Source: UBA1240 sp045599185
Lineage (GTDB): Bacteria > Spirochaetota > Spirochaetia > Treponematales > Treponemataceae
DNA: 64,000 nucleotides
Direction: 5' to 3'
NCBI GenBank assembly: GCA_045599185.1
Contig: JAZRVO010000015.1
Coordinates: forward strand, 1 to 64,000
Part shown: in pieces, positions 15,776 to 24,138 of the stretch
Layout of the letters: each line of letters begins with the position of its first letter
Position numbering within the stretch: position 1 is the stretch's first letter
Translations under genes and position numbers: made by a program
Notes under the pieces: generated by a model
Seen by the model: the letters and a program-made list of their open reading frames with translations, nothing else
Database searches by the model: none
Told to the model about the DNA's origin: nothing

Positions 15776-16783
15776 CTAGAACATTTTTACCATTGCGTTC
15801 ATTGCTTCTTTAGGCTTGTTGTCCCTGTCAATTGGCAGCGGGTCGCCGTAGCCGGGGAATGTACCCGGAACCCATGTATGTGCGTCGCTTACGCCCCAGA
15901 AAACAAAAGTATCAACATTCGGTTCAGTAAGTGCAATGTCCAGCAAATTGCAGAAAATTTCCTGCTGGTGTTTTACAGCTTCCGGTGTTGCAGGCGTTTT
16001 AACGCGCACGTCAACTTCGGTAAAGCTTACTTTTAAGCCCAGTTCGCCATAGCGCTGCACGTTTTTGCGAATTGCTTCTTTGTTGAACGGCAGATTTTCC
16101 TGCAAGTGCAGCTGCAAACCGATTCCGTTAACCGGCACGCCTTTTTCTACCATTTTTTTAACAAACTTATACTGTGCATCGCTTTTTGCGTCACCGGCGT
16201 TTTCGTTGTTGTAGTCGTTAAGAATCAAAATGGCGTCCGGGTCTGCCTTGTGGGCAACTTCAAATGCGAATTCGTAAATTTCTTCGCCAAAACGGTTGTA
16301 CCAGAAACTTTTTCTGAAACTTCCGTCTTCTTCAAAAATTTCGTTTGCAACATCATATTCGTAAATCTTGCCCTTGTAGTGTTCCATAATTTTGGTAATG
16401 TGTTCTTCAAGGTGGGCTTTAAGTTCATCGTCGCTTTTAATGGAAGAAACATAAGGCGCATTCTGCTGGTGCCAAATAAAAGTATGGCCGCGCACTTTCA
16501 TTCCGTTGCTTGCTGCCATGTCAGCAATTGTGTCCATGTCGCCAAAGTTGTAAAAAGTTTTTTTCGGGTGAATGTTTTCCCATTTCATGTTGTTTTCTGC
16601 AACAACAGTGTTGAAATTTTCCGTAATGATTTTAATTTGTTCCTGATTCAAGGCATCGCCAATTGTAATGGCTGCGCCAAAATTAACGCCGGCCTTGGTT
16701 GCAGCCTTTGACGGCACTTTTTTACAGCCTGCAAGCAGAACTAAAACTGCAAGAACAAGTGCAAGTTTTTTGAAAATTTTCAT
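15776..16783 (-). CDS. GH10 endo-beta-1,4-xylanase, lipoprotein
   Basis: The 335-residue enzyme is a single-domain family 10 glycoside hydrolase that cuts the xylan backbone. The lipoprotein signal ends LVLLAGC, so it is anchored to a membrane. The catalytic acid/base Glu is in YDVANEIFEEDG (about residue 150) and the nucleophile Glu in VSFTEVDVR (about residue 255); GHTFIWHQQ and FVFWGVSDAHTW are further family motifs. There is no carbohydrate-binding module. The gene stands alone. It may act on oligosaccharides at the cell surface, since the catalytic domain alone is present. Confidence 0.93.
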   Translation of the reverse strand: MKIFKKLALVLAVLVLLAGCKKVPSKAATKAGVNFGAAITIGDALNQEQIKIITENFNTVVAENNMKWENIHPKKTFYNFGDMDTIADMAASNGMKVRGHTFIWHQQNAPYVSSIKSDDELKAHLEEHITKIMEHYKGKIYEYDVANEIFEEDGSFRKSFWYNRFGEEIYEFAFEVAHKADPDAILILNDYNNENAGDAKSDAQYKFVKKMVEKGVPVNGIGLQLHLQENLPFNKEAIRKNVQRYGELGLKVSFTEVDVRVKTPATPEAVKHQQEIFCNLLDIALTEPNVDTFVFWGVSDAHTWVPGTFPGYGDPLPIDRDNKPKEAMNAMVKMF

Positions 16784-16966
16784 GTTTTCCCTCTTTTTGG
16801 TGCAAAAACCCTGTATTTTTGCAGCATATTTAATCTTTCCCCAAAAAACATTGTAACCGCAAACCGGGTAAAAAGCAAAGCAATTGATAATGAGCGGCCG
16901 TTTTTTAGTTTTTTTAACTCGGCATTCAAGTTATATAAGAAAAATATTGAAAACTTTAGCGTAAGA

Positions 16967-16995
16967 TTGAAATATTTATCAATTTACGCTAAAAT
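16967..16995 (+). promoter_or_regulatory. pgk promoter
   Basis: TTGAAA (16967-16972), 17 bp, TAAAAT (16990-16995), with start near 17002. The GGAGG ribosome site lies at 17031-17035. Confidence 0.7.
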
Positions 16996-17042
16996 ACCAG
17001 TAAATTTTGATTTTTGTAAAATATTCTAATGGAGGAATATAG

Positions 17043-18305
17043 ATGATTAAGACAGTCAAAGACGTAGATCTTAAAGGCAAACGCATTGTAATGCGTGTTG
17101 ATTTCAACGTTCCAATGAAAGACGGTGTTGTACAGGATGACACCCGTATTATGGCTGCTTTGCCAACAATCAAATACATTGTTGAACAGAATCCACGCAG
17201 CTTGGTTTTGATGAGCCACCTTGGTGATCCAAAAAAAGACGTTAAAAAAGCTCAGGAAAAAGCTGAAAAAGCAGGAAAAACCTGGACTGATGCAGACGCA
17301 GAAAAATTCATCAACGGCAAAAACCGTTTGGAACCAGTTGTAAAATACTTTGCCGAAAAACTCGGTAAAGAAGTTAAATTCCTTCCAGATGCACTTGGTC
17401 AGAAAGCTGCAATTGACGCTCTTCCAGAAGGCGGAATTGCAATGCTCGAAAATACACGTTTCCACAAAGAAGAAACTTCAAAAGATGCTGCTGAACGCGA
17501 CACAATGGCAAAAGAACTTGCTACTTACGGCGATGTTTTTGTTAACGACGCATTCGGTACAGCACACCGCGACCACGCTTCTACAGCTTCAATTGCAAAA
17601 TTCGTAAAAACAAGCGTTGGCGGCTTCCTGATGGAAAAAGAAGTAAAATACATTGAACCAATGGTAACAAACCCAGCCAAACCAATGGTTGCCATCATCG
17701 GTGGTGCAAAAGTTTCTTCTAAAATTGCCGTTCTCGAAAGCCTTCTTAAAAACGCTTCTGCCCTTATCATCGGCGGCGGTATGGCTTACACATTCCTTAA
17801 GGCACAGGGTCACACAATTGGTAAATCACTTGTTGAAGACGATTTTATCGATACTGCAAAAGACCTTTTGAACAAAGCTGCTGAAAAGAAAGTTCGCATT
17901 GTTCTTCCTGTAGACCACGTTGGTGCAGAAGGTTTCTCTGCTGACGCAGCTCCAGTTGCAGTTGACGGAATGGACATTCCTGACAACTTGATGGGTATGG
18001 ATGTCGGTCCTAAAACTGTTGAAATCTACAAGAAAGAAATTCTTGCTGCAAAATCAATCGTATGGAACGGACCGGTTGGCGTATTTGAATTTGAAAACTT
18101 TGCAAAAGGTACTGGCGAAGTTGCACACCTTGTTGCTGAAGCAACTGCTAACGGTGCAATGAGCGTTGTTGGTGGCGGTGACAGTGTTGCAGCCGTTAAC
18201 AAATTCAACCTTGCATCAAAAATGAGCCACGTTTCAACAGGTGGCGGTGCTTCTCTGGAATTTCTTGAAGGAAAAACATTGCCAGGTATTGCTATTCTTG
18301 GCTAA
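17043..18305 (+). CDS. pgk: Phosphoglycerate kinase
   Basis: This glycolytic kinase makes ATP from 1,3-bisphosphoglycerate. The 420 residues include the signature KRIVMRVDFNVP near the N-terminus, the substrate-binding arginines and histidines (TRFHKEE, HRDHAS), and GPVGVFEFE and GGGDSVAAVNKF near the C-terminus. It is about 20-25 residues longer than typical because of a Lys/Ala-rich insertion near residues 65-85. tpiA follows after 150 bp, so the two may be co-expressed. Confidence 0.97.
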   Translation: MIKTVKDVDLKGKRIVMRVDFNVPMKDGVVQDDTRIMAALPTIKYIVEQNPRSLVLMSHLGDPKKDVKKAQEKAEKAGKTWTDADAEKFINGKNRLEPVVKYFAEKLGKEVKFLPDALGQKAAIDALPEGGIAMLENTRFHKEETSKDAAERDTMAKELATYGDVFVNDAFGTAHRDHASTASIAKFVKTSVGGFLMEKEVKYIEPMVTNPAKPMVAIIGGAKVSSKIAVLESLLKNASALIIGGGMAYTFLKAQGHTIGKSLVEDDFIDTAKDLLNKAAEKKVRIVLPVDHVGAEGFSADAAPVAVDGMDIPDNLMGMDVGPKTVEIYKKEILAAKSIVWNGPVGVFEFENFAKGTGEVAHLVAEATANGAMSVVGGGDSVAAVNKFNLASKMSHVSTGGGASLEFLEGKTLPGIAILG

Positions 18306-18340
18306 TAAATAGCAAATAAGCAGGCTTGTTCAAAAAGGGC

Positions 18341-18420
18341 AGGCTTGCTTTTAAGGTTCACTAAACCTTAAAGACGGCGAAGTTAAGGCTTAAAGCGTCA
18401 GCGTGCCTTTACTCGGCGTA
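18341..18420. repeat. Paired hairpins between pgk and tpiA
   Basis: AAGGTT-CACTA-AACCTT (18353-18369) forms one hairpin. AGTTAAGGC pairs with GCCTTTACT further on, with one mismatch, forming a second. They lie in the transcribed spacer and could adjust tpiA expression or stabilise the upstream message. Evidence is structural only. Confidence 0.4.
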
Positions 18421-18454
18421 TTTTTATATTCAGTTTTATTTTTAGGAGAAAAAC

Positions 18455-19204
18455 ATGGCACGCACACATTACATTGCCGGTAACTGGAAAATGAACACAA
18501 GCAAAGCTGAAGCAGTTGCTTTGGCAAAAGATTTGGTTGAACAGCTTAAAGGCAAAACAAACAAATACATGATTGGTGTTCCTTACGTTTACCTTGATGC
18601 AGTAGCACAGGTTGTAAGAGGTTCAAACATCATTTTGGCTGCACAGGACGTTGCTGCAACTGGTAACGGTGCACACACAGGCGAAGTTTCTTGCGAAATG
18701 CTTAAAGACATTGGCTGCCAGTGTGTAATTCTTGGTCACAGCGAACGCCGCCACGAAATTGGTGAATCTGATGAACTTATCAACAAAAAAGTACGCCGCG
18801 CTTTGGCACAGGGTCTTGAAGTTGATCTTTGTATCGGTGAACTTTTGAGCGAACGCGAAGCTGGTGAAGCAGAACAGGTTTGTGCTTTCCAGTTGAGCGC
18901 AGGTCTTGCCGGCGTTACAGCAGAACAGATGAAAAACGTAACAATCGCTTACGAACCAGTTTGGGCTATCGGTACAGGTAAAACAGCAACTCCAGCTGAT
19001 GCTCAGGCAATCCACAAATTCATCCGCGACCACATTGCAAAACTTTACGATCAGAAAGTAGCTGATGAAGTAATCATTCAGTACGGCGGTTCTATGAAAC
19101 CAAGCAACGCTGCAGAACTTTTGGCTCAGCCAGACATCGACGGCGGTTTGATTGGTGGTGCAGCTCTTAAAGCTGAAACATTCGTACCAATCTGCGTACT
19201 GTAA
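18455..19204 (+). CDS. tpiA: Triosephosphate isomerase
   Basis: This enzyme interconverts dihydroxyacetone phosphate and glyceraldehyde 3-phosphate. The 249-residue barrel shows GNWKMNTSKAEA (catalytic Lys), LGHSERRHEIGE (catalytic His) and AYEPVWAIGTGKTA (catalytic Glu and loop 6). It follows TAGGAGAAAAAC. It lies 150 bp downstream of pgk and is followed by a strong terminator. Confidence 0.97.
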   Translation: MARTHYIAGNWKMNTSKAEAVALAKDLVEQLKGKTNKYMIGVPYVYLDAVAQVVRGSNIILAAQDVAATGNGAHTGEVSCEMLKDIGCQCVILGHSERRHEIGESDELINKKVRRALAQGLEVDLCIGELLSEREAGEAEQVCAFQLSAGLAGVTAEQMKNVTIAYEPVWAIGTGKTATPADAQAIHKFIRDHIAKLYDQKVADEVIIQYGGSMKPSNAAELLAQPDIDGGLIGGAALKAETFVPICVL

Positions 19205-19261
19205 TTTTTAGTTTTTAACAAAGCCGGCAGTTTAAAATTGCCGCTAAAACTGAAAAATGCA

Positions 19262-19293
19262 AAACCCGGGGTTTTATGCTCCGGGTTTTTTTA
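19262..19293 (+). terminator. tpiA terminator
   Basis: AAACCCGG (19262-19269) and CCGGGTTT (19281-19288) followed by a T run. Confidence 0.85.
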
Positions 19294-19327
19294 TTGTTGT
19301 TTCATTTTTATTGTTCTTTCTAAAAAC

Positions 19328-19750
19328 TTAGTAAAATTTAAACATGCCCAAAAAGAGGATAGATAATACGAAGTAAAGGCTTTCTAAAATGATTTCTTCT
19401 GTAAGTTCTTCTTTTATAAAAACATAGCCGTTGCTGTCTGCCAGAATTTCAATTTTTTGCCTAACGTGGTAATGCGTGTTTTTCAGTTTTTTTATGCTCT
19501 GCCCAATTGAATTGGTTAAAAAAATGCAGTCTTTTTTCTGTTCTGTGCCGTCAAAATATTCAACATAAATTTTGTACGTGCCCGAAGACTTGTACCTTTT
19601 TTGAAATTCAATTTGGGTAATTGTTGCTTCAAAACTTTGGTGCTTAAGGGCAAGTTTTATGTCGCGCGCCAAAAAAAAGGCTGAAACAACCGTTATTGCA
19701 CCAAAAAGAATTGAACAAAATATGCGGCTAATTCTGTTTGTTTTTTTCAT
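19328..19750 (-). CDS. Small membrane protein of unknown function
   Basis: The 140-residue protein starts MKKTNRISRIFCSILFGA. A frame open further upstream belongs to overlap with the previous gene; the start at 19750 overlaps its stop (ATGA), which decides the start. One membrane segment lies near residues 8-28 and another at the extreme C-terminus (LYFVLSILFLGMFKF). The middle is a soluble region with beta-strand character (YKIYVEYFDGTEQKKDC), resembling DUF3592-type proteins. Function unknown. Confidence 0.65.
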   Translation of the reverse strand: MKKTNRISRIFCSILFGAITVVSAFFLARDIKLALKHQSFEATITQIEFQKRYKSSGTYKIYVEYFDGTEQKKDCIFLTNSIGQSIKKLKNTHYHVRQKIEILADSNGYVFIKEELTEEIILESLYFVLSILFLGMFKFY

Positions 19751-20679
19751 GTTTTTTTGCCGGACAAAAACAGCCCGAAAATGGTTAAAAACGTGCCGCA
19801 AAGCCCCAGAACCGTAATTTTTTCGCCCAAAGCAAAAAACGCAAAAATAATTGTAACAACGGGAATAAGATAAAGGCCAAGGCTTATTTTTACCGTGCCC
19901 AAAATCAGGCAGGCGCGGTTCCACGCCGTAAAGCAAAACGCCGAAGCCACCAGCCCCAAAAAGCACAGGCTCATCCAGTTAACTGCTTTTCCCAGCCGTA
20001 CTGAATTTTTGGCAAAGTCAAGGCTTATTCCCCAAAGCGGGCTTTCGCCGCCAAAAAAGTGGCCGCAAATTGAAAGCGGAACCATGAAAACCAGCGCAAA
20101 AAAGAAAATAACCCGCGCCGAACCTGCCGAATGATAGCCCTTTCTGTTAATCAGCGACACAAAAAGCGAATAAAAGCCCCAGCTTATTGCCGAAAGAAGT
20201 GCTATAAAATCTCCTTTGGGGCTTAGCTGAAAGGTTTTTGCACCGTTGAAACTTACCAGCGCCACGCCGCAAATGGCAAAAGCAAAGCCCAGAACAAAAA
20301 ACAGGCTGATGTGCTTTTCCTTTAAAAATATCTGGGCAATTATTGCGGTAAAAATTGGGCAAATTGAAACAATAACGCTTACGTTTGATGCATTTGAAAA
20401 AACAAGTGCAATGTTTTCGGCAAACTGGTAAAATGTAACGCCGGTAAAACCTGCCGCTGCGAAAAGCCAGACGTCACTTTTCTGCAAAAACTTAAGGCGT
20501 TTGGGGTACAGTGCCCAAAGCCCGGCGTAGGCAAGCACAAAGCGAATATTCAGAATCTCCAGCGCGGAAAAGTCTTTTGCCAGAGTTTTAGTACAGACAA
20601 AGGTTATTCCCCAGAAAAACACTGATAGAACGGCCAGAAAATAGCCAAAAGCCGGGGTGTTTGTGAAGTTTTTATTCAT
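19747..20679 (-). CDS. EamA/DMT-family transporter
   Basis: A ten-helix transporter of about 310 residues with two repeated EamA halves, from the drug/metabolite family that often exports amino acids or metabolites. Motifs include FFWGITFVCTKTLAKDFSALEILNIRF in the first half and GFYSLFVSLINRKG in the second. The longest frame begins at 20718, but the TACAAT box at 20718-20723 on this strand implies transcription starts near 20711, so one of the two adjacent Met codons at 20682/20679 is preferred. There is no clear ribosome site. Substrate unknown. Confidence 0.85.
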   Translation of the reverse strand: MNKNFTNTPAFGYFLAVLSVFFWGITFVCTKTLAKDFSALEILNIRFVLAYAGLWALYPKRLKFLQKSDVWLFAAAGFTGVTFYQFAENIALVFSNASNVSVIVSICPIFTAIIAQIFLKEKHISLFFVLGFAFAICGVALVSFNGAKTFQLSPKGDFIALLSAISWGFYSLFVSLINRKGYHSAGSARVIFFFALVFMVPLSICGHFFGGESPLWGISLDFAKNSVRLGKAVNWMSLCFLGLVASAFCFTAWNRACLILGTVKISLGLYLIPVVTIIFAFFALGEKITVLGLCGTFLTIFGLFLSGKKT

Positions 20680-20871
20680 CATAAAAGCGATGATAGCGGT
20701 TTGCCCGATATTTTGCAATTGTACCGTTTAAAGGAACTGACCGGCGGAACCGGTGGTGGTGGGTGGGCAGTTTTGTCAAGTTTGGACAACAGGTTTTTGC
20801 CGTGCAAAAAACAAAAGGTAAGCCCTCTAAACTGCGATTTTTGGAACTTCCTTTAAAAAATAATATCTATT

Positions 20872-20900
20872 TTCAAAATTTACGTTTATAATTTTACTAT
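20872..20900 (+). promoter_or_regulatory. Putative promoter of the symporter-ligase-ior operon
   Basis: TTCAAA (20872-20877), 17 bp, TACTAT (20895-20900). A TATAAT at 20886-20891 is an alternative -10 but lacks a good -35. Confidence 0.4.
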
Positions 20901-20947
20901 GTAATTATCAAAATTATCATATTTATATTCAAATTTTGGAGATTTAA

Positions 20948-22489
20948 ATGTTTGTAAAAACACTTCTTTTGTTTGTTTTTTTTGCAAGTATGATTGGCGT
21001 TGGTTTTTATGCGCGTCGCAAAAGTACTGATGTAAATGGTTTTGTTCTTGGCGGAAGGACTGTAGGTCCCTGGCTTACGGCATTTGCCTACGGAACTTCC
21101 TATTTTTCTGCCGTTGTATTTATTGGCTATGCAGGACAGTTTGGCTGGAAATATGGTATTTCTACCACTTGGGTTGGTCTTGGCAATGCTTTTATCGGTT
21201 CGCTTCTGGCATGGGTTTTAATGGGACGCCGTACCAGAATTATGACCCAGCACCTTGATGCAAAAACAATGCCGGAATATTTTGGCAAGCGTTACGACAG
21301 CAAAGCCCTCAGAATTATTGCATCTGTAATTGCTTTTGTTTTCCTTATTCCATATACGGCTTCTGTTTACAAAGGTCTTTCTACTTTGTTCGGCCTTGCC
21401 TTTTCAATTGACTATAAATGGTGCGTCATTGTTATGGCGTTTTTAACAGCTGTTTATGTAATTCTTGGCGGTTACATGGCTACTGCAATTAACGATTTCA
21501 TTCAGGGTATTATTATGCTGGGCGGAATTATTGCAGTAATTGCGGCTGTTCTTCATGGCAAAGGCGGTTTCCTCACTGCCTTGAATCAGCTGTCACAAAT
21601 TCCTGTTGACCCGGCAAATACAACCCCGGCTCTTATGGGAATGACAGGTCCGTTTACTTCGTTCTTTGGCCCAGACCCGCTGAACCTGTTTGGCGTTGTC
21701 ATACTTACTTCGCTTGGTACATGGGGCTTGCCGCAGATGGTTGGAAAGTTTTATGCCATTAAAAGCGAACAGGCCGTAAAAACTGGTACCGTAGTTTCAA
21801 CAGCATTTGCCGTAATCATTGCAGGCGGCTGTTACTTCCTTGGCGGTTTTGGCCGACTTTTCGATGTTCCTGCAATTTATGGCGCAAACGGAAAAATCCT
21901 TTTTGACAATATTGTTCCTACAATGCTGTCAACACTTCCTGATGTTCTGATAGGTATTGTAATTGTTCTTGTTCTTTCTGCATCAATGTCTACGCTTTCG
22001 TCTCTGGTTCTTACTTCAAGTTCAACATTAACTTTGGACGTTATTAAGGAAACTGCATGCAAAAACCTTGAAGAAAAGAAAACAGTTCTGGTAATGCGCG
22101 TTCTTGTTGTGTTCTTTATTGTTATTTCTGTTGTAATTGCCCTTAACCCGCCAACATTTATTGCCCAGCTTATGGGTATTTCGTGGGGTGCGCTTGCCGG
22201 TGCTTTCCTTGCGCCGTTCCTTTACGGGCTTTTTTCAAAGAAAGTTTCAAAGGCAGCGGTTTGGGTTTGCTTTATTTACGGTGTAGGAATTACGGTTGCA
22301 AACATTTACCTTAAATTCATGAACCCGATAAACTGCGGTGCCGTGGCAATGGTTGGCGGTCTTATTCTTGTTCCGCTTGTAAGCCTTGTTACACCAAAAA
22401 TGCAGACTTCGTTTGTAGACAAAATTTTCACCTGCTACGACGAAAAAGTAGAAGTTGAACAGAAAATGTATCTTAAAGAAGAAAACTAA
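20948..22489 (+). CDS. Sodium:solute symporter (SSS family)
   Basis: The 513-residue protein has about 13 membrane helices and the SSS core (GFVLGGRTVGPWLTAFAYGTSYFSAVVFIGYAG at the start, split here for reading; LSASMSTLSSLVLTSSS later, the sodium site). It resembles the proline/pantothenate/acetate branch. It begins an apparent operon with an acyl-CoA ligase 14 bp downstream, then iorA and iorB. The likely cargo is an organic acid used or made by those enzymes, but that is inferred from position only. Confidence 0.9.
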   Translation: MFVKTLLLFVFFASMIGVGFYARRKSTDVNGFVLGGRTVGPWLTAFAYGTSYFSAVVFIGYAGQFGWKYGISTTWVGLGNAFIGSLLAWVLMGRRTRIMTQHLDAKTMPEYFGKRYDSKALRIIASVIAFVFLIPYTASVYKGLSTLFGLAFSIDYKWCVIVMAFLTAVYVILGGYMATAINDFIQGIIMLGGIIAVIAAVLHGKGGFLTALNQLSQIPVDPANTTPALMGMTGPFTSFFGPDPLNLFGVVILTSLGTWGLPQMVGKFYAIKSEQAVKTGTVVSTAFAVIIAGGCYFLGGFGRLFDVPAIYGANGKILFDNIVPTMLSTLPDVLIGIVIVLVLSASMSTLSSLVLTSSSTLTLDVIKETACKNLEEKKTVLVMRVLVVFFIVISVVIALNPPTFIAQLMGISWGALAGAFLAPFLYGLFSKKVSKAAVWVCFIYGVGITVANIYLKFMNPINCGAVAMVGGLILVPLVSLVTPKMQTSFVDKIFTCYDEKVEVEQKMYLKEEN

Positions 22490-22503
22490 AACAGAGGAAT
22501 CTT

Positions 22504-24138
22504 ATGCCTGTAATTAAATATCTGGAAAGAAATGCAGAAATATACGGCAATGAAGTTGCCCTTGTGGAACTTAATCCTGACGAACAGGATAAACGCCGTT
22601 CCAACTGGAAAGAGGCAGAACTGATTGAACCTACACGGTTTGAATCATTCCGGCGCGAAATTACATGGAGCGTGTTTAACGAAAAAGCAAATCGTTTTGC
22701 AAATATGCTTATAGCTCGCGGAATAAAAAAAGGCGATAAAGTTGGAATTTTAATGTACAACTGCATTGAATGGCTTCCGATTTATTTTGGTGTTCTTAAA
22801 ACCGGTGCTATCGCTGTGCCGTTCAATTTCCGCTATGACGCAGATGAAATTTTATATTGTTCCAATCTTGCAGAAATAAATATTTTAATTTTTGGCCCGG
22901 AATTTATCGGGCGGGTTGAACCGAATGCAACCCAGCTTGGTTCGGGCAGGCTTTTGATATATGTTGGCGATAACTGCCCGGATTTTGCAGAAAATTATTA
23001 TCAGGTGGTTTCTAATTATCCAAGCAGCAATTTGAACATAGAAATTACGGACGATGATTTTGGCGCAATTTATTTTTCAAGCGGAACTACCGGCTTCCCT
23101 AAAGCCATTCTTCACAAGCATTTGTCTCTTACGCAGGCTGCCGAAATGGAACAGAACCACCACGAAACAGGCAGAAATGACAATTTCCTTTGTATTCCGC
23201 CGCTGTATCATACAGGTGCAAAATTCCATTGGATGGGTTCACTGGTTGCAGGAAGCAAAGCCGTTTTGCTAAAAGGAACGAAGCCTGCGACAATTCTTAA
23301 GGCTATGAGTGACGAGCATTGTACAATTGCATGGCTTTTAGTTCCGTGGGCGCAGGATATTCTTGATGCCTTGGATCGCGGTGACATTAAATTAAGCGAT
23401 TATAACCTTGAACAGTGGCGGCTTATGCACATCGGCGCGCAGCCTGTTCCGCCTTCGCTTATTAAACGCTGGAAAGAATATTTCCCGAAACATGATTACG
23501 ATACAAACTACGGGCTTTCAGAATCAACAGGTCCAGGCTGCGTTCATCTTGGCATGAAAAACATTCATAAAGTTGGCGCAATCGGTGTTCCCGGTTTCCG
23601 CTGGGAATGTAAGATTGTTGATGAAAACGGTGCCGAAGTTAAAAAAGGCGATGTAGGCGAACTTTGTGTAAAAGGCCCCGGCGTAATGACCTGCTATTAC
23701 AACAATCCCGAAGCTACCGCAGAATGCCTGAAAGACGGCTGGCTTTATACCGGCGATATGGCAATGCAGGACGAAGACGGTTTTTATTTCCTTGTTGACC
23801 GTAAGAAAGATGTAATTGTAAGCGGCGGCGAAAATATTTATCCGGTTCAAATAGAAGATTTTATGCGCAAGCACGACAAGATAAAAGATGTCGCTGTTAT
23901 CGGCTTGCCGGATCATCGCCTTGGTGAAAAAACTGCTGCAATTGTAGAAATAAAGGAAGGTAAAACCTGCACTGTTGAAGAACTGGAAAAATTCTGCGAA
24001 ATGCTTCCAAGATATAAACGACCAAAGGAAATAATTTTCAATACAATTCCAAGAAATGCAACTGGCAAAATTGAAAAGCCAAAACTGCGGAAAATGTACG
24101 GCGCAGACCAGCTGGTTGCACAGGAGAACAGATCATAA
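22504..24138 (+). CDS. AMP-forming acyl-CoA ligase
   Basis: The 544-residue ANL-superfamily enzyme activates a carboxylic acid with ATP and CoA. It shows the P-loop-like AIYFSSGTTGFPKAILHKH (about residues 184-202), the A5-type NYGLSESTGPG, TGDMAMQDEDGFYFLVDRKKDVIVSGGENIYP, and the C-terminal catalytic Lys in RNATGKIEKPKLR. Its stop overlaps the iorA start (TAATG at 24136-24140). Coupling to IorAB, which makes or uses aryl-acetyl-CoA, suggests a medium-chain or aromatic acid substrate. Confidence 0.9.
   Translation: MPVIKYLERNAEIYGNEVALVELNPDEQDKRRSNWKEAELIEPTRFESFRREITWSVFNEKANRFANMLIARGIKKGDKVGILMYNCIEWLPIYFGVLKTGAIAVPFNFRYDADEILYCSNLAEINILIFGPEFIGRVEPNATQLGSGRLLIYVGDNCPDFAENYYQVVSNYPSSNLNIEITDDDFGAIYFSSGTTGFPKAILHKHLSLTQAAEMEQNHHETGRNDNFLCIPPLYHTGAKFHWMGSLVAGSKAVLLKGTKPATILKAMSDEHCTIAWLLVPWAQDILDALDRGDIKLSDYNLEQWRLMHIGAQPVPPSLIKRWKEYFPKHDYDTNYGLSESTGPGCVHLGMKNIHKVGAIGVPGFRWECKIVDENGAEVKKGDVGELCVKGPGVMTCYYNNPEATAECLKDGWLYTGDMAMQDEDGFYFLVDRKKDVIVSGGENIYPVQIEDFMRKHDKIKDVAVIGLPDHRLGEKTAAIVEIKEGKTCTVEELEKFCEMLPRYKRPKEIIFNTIPRNATGKIEKPKLRKMYGADQLVAQENRS

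Noticed and set aside
19751..19966. N-terminal extension of the small membrane protein
   Set aside because: It overlaps the end of the DMT transporter gene in another frame and carries no membrane or family signal; the ATGA overlap at 19747-19750 gives a better start.
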